The notes under the pieces were generated by a model that was not told where the DNA came from, searched no databases, and was given only the letters and a program-made list of their open reading frames with translations. 64,000 bases of DNA from Pseudomonas sp. Q1-7 (GTDB lineage Bacteria; Pseudomonadota; Gammaproteobacteria; Pseudomonadales; Pseudomonadaceae). Shown piece after piece: positions 8,932-17,483 of this stretch. The stretch spans positions 1,566,501-1,630,500 of the forward strand of contig NZ_CP116304.1 in assembly GCF_028010285.1 (NCBI RefSeq), in the 5' to 3' direction. A program made the position numbers and the translations under genes. Position 1 is the first letter of the stretch. Each line of letters opens with the position of its first letter.

Positions 8932-9734
8932 GTGAGCAACTCCCGGCAGAACGCCTTGTCGTGGGGGACACCGAGCAATTCGCAGAGGGTGCCGCACAGC
9001 TCGGTCTGCTTCGGCTGCGCGCTGGCGTCCAGGCTGAAGGCATCCCCCAGCACAAACAGCGGAACCTCCCGTTCCTCGGCCAGCAGGCCGTTGTGGGAGC
9101 GGTCGTTGTTCATGCCGTGGTCGGCGGTCACCAGCACCTGGTAGCCGGCATCCAGCCAGCGCTGCAGGTACTCGGCCAGGATCACGTCGGCCATGCGCGC
9201 GGCATTGCGGTACTGCGGGCTGTCGAGCCCGTGCTTGTGGCCGGCGTCGTCGATGTTCATCGGATGCACCAGGAGGAAGTCCGGCCCGTGCCGCAGGCGC
9301 AGGCTTTCGGCATCGGCGAACAGGTGCGAGTCCGGGTAGTGGTCGGCGTAATAGAAGTGGCCGTGCTGGATCGGCAGTCCGGGGTCGTCGGTGTGACGGT
9401 CGCGGGCAGCCTCGAAGGGCGAGCGGTTGTACAGCTCGCTGACCCAGTGGTAGGCGGCCGCGGCGGTCGTCAGCCCGGCGGCGCGGGTGTAGTGGAAGAT
9501 GCTGCGCTCCTTCGACAGGCGCGACACCTCGTTATGCACGATGCCGCTCTGGATTGGCGGCACGCCGGTGAGGATGCATTCGTAGAGCGGACGGGACAGC
9601 GCCGGCAGCTCGCACTGGAGCTTGTACAGCGCCGCCCGGCCGGCACCGCAGTAGGCCTGCAGGTGGCCCAGCGCATGCCGGGCCACCTCGTAATTCAGGC
9701 CATCCAGCAGGACGAGGATGACTTTGTGGTTCAT
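8928..9734 (-). CDS. Alkaline-phosphatase-superfamily hydrolase (phosphodiesterase/phosphonoacetate-hydrolase-like)
   Basis: A 268-residue enzyme. I start at the ATG at 9734 (MNHKVILVLLDGLN), preceded by GGGGAA; an in-frame TTG 12 bp upstream is less likely. The two-metal site of the superfamily looks complete: D11, predicted nucleophile S47 (ALSRPLYE), D162-x-x-G-H166-x-x-G, D205-H206-G and H214. There is no signal peptide. Cytoplasmic location and co-transcription with an importer suggest it hydrolyses the imported compound, such as a phosphodiester or phosphonate. PhnA and nucleotide pyrophosphatases are the nearest characterised relatives I can think of. Exact substrate unknown. Confidence 0.85.
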   Translation of the reverse strand: MNHKVILVLLDGLNYEVARHALGHLQAYCGAGRAALYKLQCELPALSRPLYECILTGVPPIQSGIVHNEVSRLSKERSIFHYTRAAGLTTAAAAYHWVSELYNRSPFEAARDRHTDDPGLPIQHGHFYYADHYPDSHLFADAESLRLRHGPDFLLVHPMNIDDAGHKHGLDSPQYRNAARMADVILAEYLQRWLDAGYQVLVTADHGMNNDRSHNGLLAEEREVPLFVLGDAFSLDASAQPKQTELCGTLCELLGVPHDKAFCRELLT

Positions 9735-9746
9735 AGCGTTCCCCAA

Positions 9747-9884
9747 AAGCCGTTCAAGCTCTCGGCGAGCGCAGTTCAGGCAAGGCGAACGTGGGCGAGG
9801 AAGCGGAGTTTACGTCTGTAAATGAGCATTCCGATCCCGCGTTCAACGTAGCATGAGCAAGCGCAGCCAGAGATTGGGCGGCTT
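9747..9884. repeat. Dispersed palindromic element, copy B
   Basis: The second copy of the element at 2121-2261, in the opposite genomic orientation. Outer arms are AAGCCG (9747-9752)/CGGCTT (9879-9884). The inner stem is GAACGTGGG (9787-9795)/CCCGCGTTC (9836-9844). The tip stem is TTTAC-GTCT-GTAAA at 9809-9822. Relative to copy A two inner base pairs have changed on both sides, keeping pairing. It lies between the binding-protein gene and the hydrolase gene of the ABC operon. Confidence 0.8.
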
Positions 9885-9885
9885 C

Positions 9886-10944
9886 TTATTCCATCTCGAT
9901 GATCACGTGCTCCTGCCACTGCTGCGGCAGGGCCTTGGAGGTTTCTTCCCAGGCCTTGGCATCCTTGATCGGCTGGACCTTGGCGTACTGCTCGTTGGGC
10001 AGCAGCTTGGCCTTGACCTCGGCCGGCAGGGTCAGGTGTTCGGCGCGGATCGGGCGGGCGTTGCCCTTGGCCAGGTTGATCTGCCCGGCATCGCTGAGGA
10101 TGTACTCGCGGGCCAGCTTCGCGGCGTTGGGGTTCTTCGCGTACTTGTTGATGATGGTGGTGTAGCCGGAGATCACCGAGCCATCGGAGGGGATCAGCAC
10201 CTCGAAGCGGCTGGGGTCGATCTGGTCGCGGTAGGACAGGCCGTTGAAATCCCACACCACGCCCACCTCCACCTCGCCCTTCTCCAGGGTCTGGATGGTC
10301 GGGTTGGACAGCGACAGGCGACCCTGCTTGGCGATTTCGGCGAAGAACTCCAGGCCCGGCTGGATATTCTTCTCGTCGCCGCCGTTGGCGATGGCGGCGG
10401 CCAGCACGCCGTTGACCGCCTGGGCGGCGGCGCTGACGTCACCGATGGCAACCTTGTACGTGCCCTGCTTCAGCTCCGCCCAGGACCTGGGGGCTTCCTT
10501 CACCAGTTGCTTGTTGACGATGAAGGCGATAGAGCCGGTATAGGCCAGCATCCAGTGGCCATCCTGGTCCTTGGCCCACTCGGGAATCTGCGCCCAGGTG
10601 CTGGGCTTGTAGGGCTGGGTCACGCCCTGCTGCACGGCGATGGGGCCGAAGGCGGCGCCGACGTCGCCGATGTCGGCGGTGGCGTTGTCCTTCTCGGCGG
10701 CGAACTTGGCGATCTCCTGGGCGGAGCTCATGTCGGTGTCGACGTGCTTCAGGCCATACAGTTTGCCCAGGTCGACCCAGGTGTCCTTCCAGTTGGCCCA
10801 GCTGTCGGGCATCCCCACGCTGTTCACCGCGCCTTCCTTGCGGGCGGCTTGTTCGAGACTCTTCAGATCTGCGTCGCTTGCCATGGCCTGGGTACCCAGG
10901 GCGATGGCCGTTCCCATCAGTGAAGCCAGCAACAGGCGTTTCAT
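9886..10944 (-). CDS. ABC transporter periplasmic substrate-binding protein (AfuA/PotD-like)
   Basis: A 352-residue binding protein with a signal peptide cleaved near residue 22 (LGTQAMA|SDADL). Start ATG 10942-10944 has an AAGGAG site six bases upstream. The fold type is that of iron/polyamine/2-aminoethylphosphonate binding proteins. Typical features include a KEGAVNSVGMPDSW start and a VVWDFNG segment. It is first in the operon, 28 bp downstream of a HutC-type palindrome. The following hydrolase gene is separated by a palindromic repeat, which could set a higher level of binding protein than of the other components. Ligand unknown, probably a phosphorus-containing organic compound judging from the neighbours. 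Confidence 0.88.
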   Translation of the reverse strand: MKRLLLASLMGTAIALGTQAMASDADLKSLEQAARKEGAVNSVGMPDSWANWKDTWVDLGKLYGLKHVDTDMSSAQEIAKFAAEKDNATADIGDVGAAFGPIAVQQGVTQPYKPSTWAQIPEWAKDQDGHWMLAYTGSIAFIVNKQLVKEAPRSWAELKQGTYKVAIGDVSAAAQAVNGVLAAAIANGGDEKNIQPGLEFFAEIAKQGRLSLSNPTIQTLEKGEVEVGVVWDFNGLSYRDQIDPSRFEVLIPSDGSVISGYTTIINKYAKNPNAAKLAREYILSDAGQINLAKGNARPIRAEHLTLPAEVKAKLLPNEQYAKVQPIKDAKAWEETSKALPQQWQEHVIIEME

Positions 10945-10971
10945 GTGAAGCTCCTTAGCAGGTTTGGAGGT

Positions 10972-10983
10972 TGGTCTAGATCA
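10972..10983. promoter_or_regulatory. Candidate GntR/HutC operator TGGTCTAGATCA
   Basis: A near-perfect 12-bp palindrome in the 301-bp divergent gap between the binding-protein gene and the regulator gene. Its core GTCTAGAT fits the HutC-subfamily pattern GT-N-TA-N-AC at all but the last base. It is 28 bp upstream of the binding-protein ATG, a position where a bound repressor would block transcription. The assignment to the adjacent regulator is inferred. Confidence 0.55.
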
Positions 10984-11165
10984 GCAAGACCCAGGCCAAA
11001 TCTAAAAGCCTTGGATGACGGTTTGATTTCAGAGGATGCCCCCGGATGGGTGGCGGTGAACGCCTGGACAGCGTAGACCATGGGCGGATGGCTGATTCCC
11101 GGGGCTGTCGCAAATGGCGGTGGCATGGCGCGTGCAGGCTGGCCTGGCTGTCATCCCACAGTCAT

Positions 11166-11178
11166 CTAGGCTGCCTAG
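11166..11178. promoter_or_regulatory. Perfect 13-bp palindrome upstream of the GntR regulator gene
   Basis: CTAGGC-T-GCCTAG lies 67 bp before the regulator start codon. It could be an autoregulatory operator, but it does not share the GTCTAGA core of the site at 10972. I see nothing else notable in the gap 10945-11245. Confidence 0.35.
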
Positions 11179-11245
11179 GATGGCCGGCAAACCCGGACCT
11201 GACGCACCTTGCTGGTGCTGGTCTATTCCAGATTGGAGTCTTTCG

Positions 11246-11962
11246 ATGCGCGATGAGGCGCCCCGCACCCTGACCGCCATCTGCAGTGCACTGCAGGAAC
11301 AGATCGAGCACGGCCTGCTGCCCCACGGCAGCAAGCTGCCGGCCGAACGCAAGTTGAGCGAGTTGTTCGATACCACCCGGATCACCCTGCGCGAGGCGCT
11401 GGGGCAACTGGAGGCCCAGGGGCTGATCTACCGCGAGGACCGCCGTGGCTGGTTCGTCTCGCCACCCCGCCTGCTCTACAACCCGCTGGTGCGCAGTCAT
11501 TTCCACGCCATGGTGGCCGGGCAGGGGCGCATGCCCGCCACTGAGGTATTGGGTGCGCGGCTGATCCCGGCCAGCGTGGAAATCTGCGAGCGGCTGGAGC
11601 TGCCGGCGCTTTCCAGCGTCTACCAGATCCGCCGCGCCCGGCGCATCGACGGGCGCCTGGTGCTCTATGTGGAGCACTATCTGAATCCGGCCTATTTCCC
11701 CGGCATCATCGAGTTCGACCTGACCCGCTCGCTGACCGAGCTGTACGACAGCCAGTACGGCATTCGCTACGGCCGGGTGCGCTTCGACATGGTGCCGACC
11801 GCACTGCACCCGGAAGCGGCGGCGCCCCTCAAGGTCTCAGCCGGAAGCCCGGCGCTGAAGATTACCCGGATCAACCGCGACCAGCATGGCCGGCTGATCG
11901 ACTGTGACCTGGAATTCTGGCGGCATGATGCGATCCACGTCAGCGTGGAAGTGCCGGAATAG
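11246..11962 (+). CDS. GntR-family transcriptional regulator, HutC subfamily (UTRA domain)
   Basis: A 238-residue regulator. The ATG at 11246 (MRDEAPRTLTAICSAL) follows GGAG at 11235-11238. An N-terminal winged helix (about 5-75) contains the GntR motif LPAERKLSELFDTTRITLREAL. A UTRA ligand-binding domain follows (about 90-232), with the typical PALSSVYQIRRARRIDG. It is divergent from the ABC/phosphatase operon, so it most likely represses that operon until an effector, perhaps the transported compound, is bound. The same placement exists in P. aeruginosa (PA3249) as I remember it. Confidence 0.9.
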   Translation: MRDEAPRTLTAICSALQEQIEHGLLPHGSKLPAERKLSELFDTTRITLREALGQLEAQGLIYREDRRGWFVSPPRLLYNPLVRSHFHAMVAGQGRMPATEVLGARLIPASVEICERLELPALSSVYQIRRARRIDGRLVLYVEHYLNPAYFPGIIEFDLTRSLTELYDSQYGIRYGRVRFDMVPTALHPEAAAPLKVSAGSPALKITRINRDQHGRLIDCDLEFWRHDAIHVSVEVPE

Positions 11963-11976
11963 ACGCGAGTTGCCTG

Positions 11977-12078
11977 GCGTAGGTTGGGTAGAGGAACGAA
12001 ACCCAACATCAGGTGGCCGGTGCCGCGACCGTTGGGCCTCGCTACGCTCGGACCAGCGTGGCCCGCACCAACCTACGC
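11977..12078. repeat. Inverted GTAGGTTGGG/CCAACCTAC repeat
   Basis: GCGTAGGTTGGG (11977-11988) and CCAACCTACGC (12068-12078) bracket internal GAAACCCAAC and GTTGGGCCTCG units. It lies in the convergent gap between the GntR gene and gmhA and belongs to the same family as 4618-4703. The stem could also terminate transcription from both sides, although no T run is present. Confidence 0.65.
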
Positions 12079-12089
12079 TTGGCGACTGC

Positions 12090-12677
12090 TCAGGCGTAGT
12101 TCTCCGGCGCCAACTTGCGCTCCACCAGCTCGATGAGGATGTGCACCACCTTGATGTGCAGCTCCTGCACGCGGTCGGCGAAGTCGCCGCCGGGTGCGCA
12201 GATGCACACGTCGGCCAGGGCTTCCAGGGCGGAGCCGGGCTTGCCGGTGAGTGCCACCACCTTCACGCCCAGGGCGCGGGCGGCTTCGGCGGCCTTGATC
12301 ACGTTGGGGCTACGACCGCTGGTGCTGAAGGCGAGCAACACATCGCCCTCGCGGCCGTGGGACTCGATGTAGCGGGAGAAGATGTGGTCGTAGCCGAAAT
12401 CGTTGGCGACGCAGCTGATGTGGCTGGCGTCGCTGATGGAAATGGCCGCGACGCCCGGGCGGTTCTTGCGGTAGCGGCCGGTCAGCTCCTCGGCGAAATG
12501 CATGGCGTCGCACATGGAGCCGCCGTTGCCGCAGGAAAACGCCTTGCCCTTGCTCTCGAAGCTTTCTACCAGGAGTTCCGCCGCGCGTTCGATATTCTTC
12601 AGCGTCTGTTCGTTGGCGATGAAGGCGTCCAGGGCGGCCCTGGCTTCCTCCAGGCTGTTGCGGATGTGGCTGAGCAT
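12090..12677 (-). CDS. gmhA: Phosphoheptose isomerase, E. coli GmhA-like
   Basis: A 195-residue SIS-fold isomerase that converts sedoheptulose 7-phosphate to D-glycero-D-manno-heptose 7-phosphate for LPS core heptose. The segment [19 protein letters not shown] and the C-terminal [13 protein letters not shown] match E. coli GmhA closely. Catalytic residues corresponding to H61 and E65 are H60 and E64. This differs clearly from the GmhA I remember from P. aeruginosa (PA4425), so it may be a second copy or a xenologue. It follows apeB by 16 bp on the same strand and could share its transcript. Confidence 0.88.
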   Translation of the reverse strand: MLSHIRNSLEEARAALDAFIANEQTLKNIERAAELLVESFESKGKAFSCGNGGSMCDAMHFAEELTGRYRKNRPGVAAISISDASHISCVANDFGYDHIFSRYIESHGREGDVLLAFSTSGRSPNVIKAAEAARALGVKVVALTGKPGSALEALADVCICAPGGDFADRVQELHIKVVHILIELVERKLAPENYA

Positions 12678-12693
12678 GAGCGTTCCTTCCTGA

Positions 12694-13983
12694 TCAGGGC
12701 AGGTCGTGGCTGGAATAGAAAGCGGCCAGCACTTTCACCAGATGGGCCAGGTCGTGGCTACCGGCCAGCTCGCGGATGGAGTGCATGGCGAAGGTGGGCA
12801 GGCCGATGTCCACGGTGCGCACGCCGAGCTGGCTGGCGGTGATGGGGCCGATGGTGGAGCCGCACCCCATGTCGCTGCGGGTCACGAAGCTCTGCACCGG
12901 TACTTCGTTTTCCAGGCACAGGTGGCGGAAGAAGCCGGCGGTTTCGCTGTTGGTGGCGTAGCGCTGGTTGCTGTTGATCTTGATCACCGGACCGGCGTTG
13001 AGCTTCGGGCCGTGGTTGCCGTCGTGCTTGTCGGCATAGTTGGGGTGCACGCCGTGGGCGTTGTCGGCGGATACCAGCAGGGAGCGCTGGATCACCCGGG
13101 CGAAGGCATCGCCTTCCGGCAGCACGCGGCGCAGCACCTGCTCCAGCATCGGGCCGTCGGCGCCGCAGGCGGAGCAGGAACCTACTTCCTCGTGGTCGGT
13201 GCAGACCAGCACGCAGCTTTCGTCGGCTTCGGCGGCCAGCAGGGCTTGCAGACCGGCGTAGCAGGACAGCAGGTTGTCCAGGCGCGCGCCGGCGATGAAG
13301 TCGCCACCCAGGCCGATGACCGCGGCGCTCTGGGTGTCATAGAAGGACAGTTCGTAGTCCAGCACCGCGTCGGCCACCACGCCGTGCTCCAGGGTCAGCT
13401 GCTCGGCCAGCAGATCGCGGAACTCGCGGGCTTCGCCAGCGGCCAGTTGCGCCAGGATCGGCGGCAGCTCGGTCTGGGCGTTGATCGCCCAGCCCTGGTT
13501 GGCCTCCCGATTGAGGTGGATGGCCAGGTTGGGAATCACGGCGATGGGGGCCTGGAAGTCCACCAACTGGCTTTCCACCATGCCGGCGGCGCGGTAGGTG
13601 ACGCGGCCGGCGAGGGACAGGTCGCGGTCGAACCAGGGCGCCAGCAGGGCGCCGCCGTAGACTTCCACGCCCAGTTGCCAGAAGCCTTGCTTGTGCAGTT
13701 CGGGGTTCGGCTTGACCCGCAGGCAGGGGCTGTCGGTGTGAGCGCCGACCAGACGCAGGCCGCCTTCCAGAACCGGACGCTTGCCCAGCTTGATGGCGAT
13801 GATGGAGGAGTCGTTGCGGGTGACGTAATAGCGGCCACCGCTTTCGATACGCCAGGCCTCGCGTTCGTCGAGGCGCACATAACCGGCGGCTTCCAGGCGC
13901 TTGGCCAGGCTGCGGGTGGCGTGGAAGGGGGTGGGCGAGGCCTTGAGGAAATCGATCAGGCCCTGGTTCAACTCTTCGCGCAT
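12694..13983 (-). CDS. apeB: M18-family aminopeptidase ApeB
   Basis: A 429-residue metallo-aminopeptidase of the usual family length. Metal-site motifs are visible: [13 protein letters not shown] (H82, D84), [20 protein letters not shown] and [12 protein letters not shown]. It probably removes N-terminal acidic residues from peptides in the cytoplasm. It starts at ATG 13981-13983 with GGAG just upstream. The order apeB-rluA-minE-minD-minC is conserved in Pseudomonas. Confidence 0.93.
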   Translation of the reverse strand: MREELNQGLIDFLKASPTPFHATRSLAKRLEAAGYVRLDEREAWRIESGGRYYVTRNDSSIIAIKLGKRPVLEGGLRLVGAHTDSPCLRVKPNPELHKQGFWQLGVEVYGGALLAPWFDRDLSLAGRVTYRAAGMVESQLVDFQAPIAVIPNLAIHLNREANQGWAINAQTELPPILAQLAAGEAREFRDLLAEQLTLEHGVVADAVLDYELSFYDTQSAAVIGLGGDFIAGARLDNLLSCYAGLQALLAAEADESCVLVCTDHEEVGSCSACGADGPMLEQVLRRVLPEGDAFARVIQRSLLVSADNAHGVHPNYADKHDGNHGPKLNAGPVIKINSNQRYATNSETAGFFRHLCLENEVPVQSFVTRSDMGCGSTIGPITASQLGVRTVDIGLPTFAMHSIRELAGSHDLAHLVKVLAAFYSSHDLP

Positions 13984-14096
13984 GGGGGGACTCCGGACAG
14001 CAGTGGCGGGAGTTTATCCCATAGCCCCTGGGGATTAGGAGGGCGACCGGCGGCGAATTTTCCTAACAGGTCGATAGACAGGGACTGAGGTTGGTC

Positions 14097-14125
14097 TGTG
14101 GGAGCGATTTCAATCGCCAAGGGAC
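14097..14125. repeat. REP-like half element (TGTGGGAGCGATTTCAATCGC)
   Basis: TGTGGGAGCG followed by ATTTCAATCGC lies between the methyltransferase and apeB. It is one arm of the longer palindrome seen intact at 23476-23517. Confidence 0.5.
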
Positions 14126-14141
14126 TCGTGTGCAACGTCGG

Positions 14142-14717
14142 TCAAAGGCGCCGGGCGACCACCGAGAACAGGTGCCAGTGCTTGTTGCGGCCCTTGGCGG
14201 TGACGCCGTCTTCTTCCTTTTCTTCCAGCATCAGCACGTCCCAACCGCACAGCAGTTCCTCCAACTGGTGCCGACGCAGGATGGTGATGCCGTTGTCGGC
14301 CCAGTCGTCCCGCTCGCCGAACAGGTGGCCGGCGAACAGGCCCCCCTCCGACAGCGCATTGCAGATCGACAGCCAGAGACCGGGAAAGGCGGCGGGTGGG
14401 CAGAGGGGCAGGGCGAAGCTGGAATTCACCAGTTGCGCCGGAGGCAGGGGCAGGGACTCGAAACGACCGCAATGGCTCTGCAGCAGCGCGCGCCTTTGGT
14501 CGTCGACCTGGGCGTCCAGGCGGGCCAGGGCCTCGGGCTCGGCGTCCACCGCGAGCACCCGCCAGCCGCGCCGGAGCAGTTCCAGGGTGTCGCGGCCCGC
14601 GCCGCAGCCCAGGTCCAGGGCGTGGCTGGGCGGTCCGTCCCAGTACGCCAGGGCGGTGAGCAAGGTGAAGCGGGCGGGCTGGCCCTCGGTAGCGTTGTAA
14701 AACGCGGTGAGGCTCAT
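14142..14717 (-). CDS. Class I SAM-dependent methyltransferase, TehB-like
   Basis: A 191-residue Rossmann-fold methyltransferase. Motif I LDLGCGAGRDTLELL sits at about 34-48, with the acidic SAM-ribose contact in VLAVDAEPEAL. There is no targeting signal. The start is ATG at 14715-14717. The target substrate cannot be inferred. It lies between rluA and apeB on the same strand, separated by short gaps. TehB (tellurite) relatives share this fold but the resemblance is only general. Confidence 0.8.
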   Translation of the reverse strand: MSLTAFYNATEGQPARFTLLTALAYWDGPPSHALDLGCGAGRDTLELLRRGWRVLAVDAEPEALARLDAQVDDQRRALLQSHCGRFESLPLPPAQLVNSSFALPLCPPAAFPGLWLSICNALSEGGLFAGHLFGERDDWADNGITILRRHQLEELLCGWDVLMLEEKEEDGVTAKGRNKHWHLFSVVARRL

Positions 14718-14754
14718 GATGTCCCCGGTTTGCGGTCTTTTTCTTGAGCCTAGG

Positions 14755-15390
14755 TCAGAACGGCGCCGGGCACTCGAATCTCAGGCGTTCACCCGTCTGG
14801 GGATGGGTCAGGCAGAGCAGGCTGGCGTGCAGGCAGAGACGCTCATGGGCGGCCAGCGCTTCGGGGTTGGCGTAGAGCCGGTCACCGAGCAGCGGGTGGC
14901 CGATGGACAGCATGTGCACGCGCAACTGGTGCGAGCGGCCGGTGATGGGGGTCAGCTCGACGCGGCTGTAGTGGCCGCAGCGCTCGACGACCCGCCAGAA
15001 GGTGAGGGCATGGCGGCCGTGTTCGAAGTCCACCACATGGCGCGGCTTGGTCGGCGGGTCGTAGCGCAAGGGCAGTTCGATGCGGCCGCTGTCCAGTTCC
15101 GGCTCGCCCCAGCAGAGGGCGGTGTAGGCCTTCTCGGTCTCGCGGTCGTGGAACTGGCGGGACAGCTCGCGGTGGCTGTCGGCATCGCGGGCCAGGACGA
15201 TCAGGCCGGAGGTCTCCCAGTCCAGGCGGTGGACGATGCGCGCCTCCGGGTAGCCGTTCTCCTGCAGGCGGGTGATCAGGCAGTCCTTGTTGTCTTCGGC
15301 GCGACCGGGCACCGACAGCAGCAGGGTGGGCTTGTTGACCACCAGCAGGGCGTCGTCCTGGTGAATGAATTCGATCTGGGAAAGCGGCAT
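14755..15390 (-). CDS. rluA: Dual-specificity rRNA/tRNA pseudouridine synthase RluA
   Basis: A 211-residue pseudouridine synthase. The catalytic motif is ARIVHRLDWETSGLIVLA, with aspartate in HRLD. It is predicted to modify 23S rRNA U746 and tRNA U32, the E. coli RluA specificities. I use ATG 15390 (MPLSQIEFIHQDD), the usual family start; an in-frame GTG 12 bp upstream is the alternative and neither has a good ribosome binding site. It follows minE, separated by a strong hairpin. Confidence 0.9.
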   Translation of the reverse strand: MPLSQIEFIHQDDALLVVNKPTLLLSVPGRAEDNKDCLITRLQENGYPEARIVHRLDWETSGLIVLARDADSHRELSRQFHDRETEKAYTALCWGEPELDSGRIELPLRYDPPTKPRHVVDFEHGRHALTFWRVVERCGHYSRVELTPITGRSHQLRVHMLSIGHPLLGDRLYANPEALAAHERLCLHASLLCLTHPQTGERLRFECPAPF

Positions 15391-15408
15391 GGGGTTATCC
15401 ACAAACGC

Positions 15409-15432
15409 CGACGGCGGCCGAGGCCGCCGTCG
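15409..15432. terminator. Perfect 11-bp-arm hairpin between minE and rluA
   Basis: CGACGGCGGCC and GGCCGCCGTCG form perfect arms around a GA spacer, starting 17 bp after the minE stop. Only a weak T stretch follows on the minus strand, so it may attenuate rather than fully terminate transcription into rluA. Confidence 0.55.
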
Positions 15433-15448
15433 TTGGACTATCGCTCGA

Positions 15449-15703
15449 TCAACGATCGGGCAAGGTGATGTTCAGCTCGAGGATGGAGCAGTTGCCCTGG
15501 TCCTCCAGCAGGACCTGAACCTGCTCCTGGTCGATGTCGACATACTTGCGGATCACGTCCACCAGGTCCTTCTGCAGGGCTGGCAGGTAGTCCGGCTGGC
15601 TGCGCTGGCCACGTTCGTGGGCAACGATGATCTGGAGTCGTTCCTTAGCGATCGAAGCGCTACTCTGCTTCTTCCGCTCGCGAAAGAAGTCGAAAATGTT
15701 CAT
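15449..15703 (-). CDS. minE: Cell division topological specificity factor MinE
   Basis: An 84-residue MinE of normal length. The N-terminal [12 protein letters not shown] membrane-targeting segment and the region [14 protein letters not shown], which stimulates MinD ATPase, are present. It drives pole-to-pole oscillation of MinCD, placing the division inhibitor away from midcell. Its ATG overlaps the minD stop by 4 bp (ATGA). Confidence 0.96.
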   Translation of the reverse strand: MNIFDFFRERKKQSSASIAKERLQIIVAHERGQRSQPDYLPALQKDLVDVIRKYVDIDQEQVQVLLEDQGNCSILELNITLPDR

Positions 15704-16515
15704 TCACGGCCTCCAAACAGGCGTTGTAAGAGTCCTTTCTTCTGCACGTCGAGGAAGCGGTGGGGCAGCTCCTTGCCGAGCAGGCGATCGACGGCATCGC
15801 TGTACGCCTGGCCGGCGTCGCTCTGGTCGTCGAGGATGACCGGAATACCCTGGTTGGAGGCCTTGAGTACCGCCTGGGATTCCGGGATGACGCCGAGCAG
15901 GTTGATGGCGAGGATTTCCTCGACGTCTTCGACACCGAGCATTTCGCCCTTGGTGACGCGCTCGGGGTTGTAGCGGGTCAGGAGCAGGCGCTCCTTGATC
16001 GGGTCCTCGCCCTTCTCGGCACGGCGGGACTTGCTGGCCAGCAGGCCGAGCATACGGTCGGAGTCGCGGACGGAAGAGACTTCCGGGTTGGTCACGACGA
16101 TCGCTTCGTCGGCGTAGTACATGGCCAGGTGGGCGCCTTTCTCGATGCCCGCCGGCGAGTCGCAGACCACGTATTCGAAGTTCTGGGACAGCTCCTCGAT
16201 GACCTTACCGACGCCTTCGAGGGTCAGCGCGTCCTTGTCACGCGTCTGGCTGGCGGCTAGGACGTAGAGGTTCTCAAGGCGCTTGTCCTTGATCAGGGCC
16301 TGGGTGAGGCTCGCTTCGCCATTGATGACGTTGACGAAGTCGTACACCACGCGGCGTTCACAACCCATGATCAGGTCCAGGTTGCGCAGGCCAACGTCGA
16401 AGTCGACGATGACGGTCTTGTGACCGCGCAGTGCGAGACCGGTACCGATTGCGGCGCTGGTGGTGGTTTTACCCACACCACCCTTGCCGGACGTGACAAC
16501 GAGGATCTTGGCCAA
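15700..16515 (-). CDS. minD: Septum site-determining ATPase MinD
   Basis: A 271-residue ParA/MinD ATPase. The deviant Walker A is [10 protein letters not shown] at 9-18. The C-terminal amphipathic membrane-targeting helix is [11 protein letters not shown]. It recruits MinC to the membrane and is cycled by MinE. The start codon is TTG (TTG GCC AAG ATC): no in-frame ATG or GTG gives the conserved [13 protein letters not shown] start, and GGTGA lies just upstream. The 101-bp gap to minC suggests it may have its own start signal. Confidence 0.96.
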   Translation of the reverse strand: MAKILVVTSGKGGVGKTTTSAAIGTGLALRGHKTVIVDFDVGLRNLDLIMGCERRVVYDFVNVINGEASLTQALIKDKRLENLYVLAASQTRDKDALTLEGVGKVIEELSQNFEYVVCDSPAGIEKGAHLAMYYADEAIVVTNPEVSSVRDSDRMLGLLASKSRRAEKGEDPIKERLLLTRYNPERVTKGEMLGVEDVEEILAINLLGVIPESQAVLKASNQGIPVILDDQSDAGQAYSDAVDRLLGKELPHRFLDVQKKGLLQRLFGGRE

Positions 16516-16616
16516 GGTGATTCACCCCAAAAGAATAAGTAAAACGGGAAGTTATCGGCCCATCCAGGCCGGTCCAGCTTCCCTTTCAGTTCCCTGAAAT
16601 TTCGCGGCAGTATCCG

Positions 16617-17363
16617 TTAAAGGCGGGTGATGTTCAACACGTCTCCCGACAGGCTGACCTGCACTTGCTGACCCCACAGCGGGTCGCGGCGCAGGTCGTC
16701 GGCAACCTTGTACTGGCCGGCCACCGAGACGAGTTCGGCGGCCAGTTGGCGGCAGAATATCCGCGCCTTGGTATCGCCCTTGATGCCGGCCAGCGCACGG
16801 CCGCGCATTGGTCCGTACACATGGATGTTGCCGTCGGCGAGAAGTTCCGCGCCGGGGCTGACCGCGGCCAGCACCACCAGGTCGCCGCCGGGGGCGTAGA
16901 CCTGTTGGCCACCGCGCACCGGGGTGGTGATGATCTTGGTTGGTTGCACCTCGGGCTTCGGCGGCTCGGCGGGCTTTTCGACGGCCTTCTTCGCCCTGGG
17001 TTCCACCGGGTCGATGGGCCGTTCGCGGGCGCCGGACGGCGGCAGTACCGGGATATCCAGGGCGTCGGCGGCCTTGATGTGTTCTTCGCGGCTGGCCCGG
17101 ATGGCCAGGGTCCGCAGGCCGTGGCGGCGGCAGGTGTCCAGCAGCGCGGGCAGGTCCAGTTCTGGCTCGCCGTCCGGCAGCTTGTCCAGCGCCATCACCA
17201 GTGGGGTGTTCTGGAAGAAGTTGGGGGCCTGGGCGACTTTCTCGTCCAGTTGCCGGTCCAGGCGTTCGAGGTCGTTATGGGCCAGTTCCATCACGGTGAT
17301 GGCGAGCATGCTGCCCTTGAGCTGGAACACGGGATCTTGGTCGAGAAGGTCGGCTTGGCTCAT
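16617..17363 (-). CDS. minC: Septum site-determining protein MinC
   Basis: A 248-residue FtsZ polymerisation inhibitor. The N-terminal domain (about 1-115) ends near [12 protein letters not shown] Pro/Lys-rich linker follows (about 118-150). The C-terminal beta-helix domain contains [20 protein letters not shown] and the MinD-binding GRALAG region. It is first in the minCDE set and is divergent from htrB. Confidence 0.95.
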   Translation of the reverse strand: MSQADLLDQDPVFQLKGSMLAITVMELAHNDLERLDRQLDEKVAQAPNFFQNTPLVMALDKLPDGEPELDLPALLDTCRRHGLRTLAIRASREEHIKAADALDIPVLPPSGARERPIDPVEPRAKKAVEKPAEPPKPEVQPTKIITTPVRGGQQVYAPGGDLVVLAAVSPGAELLADGNIHVYGPMRGRALAGIKGDTKARIFCRQLAAELVSVAGQYKVADDLRRDPLWGQQVQVSLSGDVLNITRL

Positions 17364-17483
17364 GGTCTGTCTGCAGTCGTGAATGGCGAGGACTTATAGC
17401 GAGATCGCCCGGCGCTCGCAAGCCGGAGGGGGCGGCGCATTTGGAGTAGAATGCGCGGCTTTCTCGCTCAAGCGGATTCAGAG

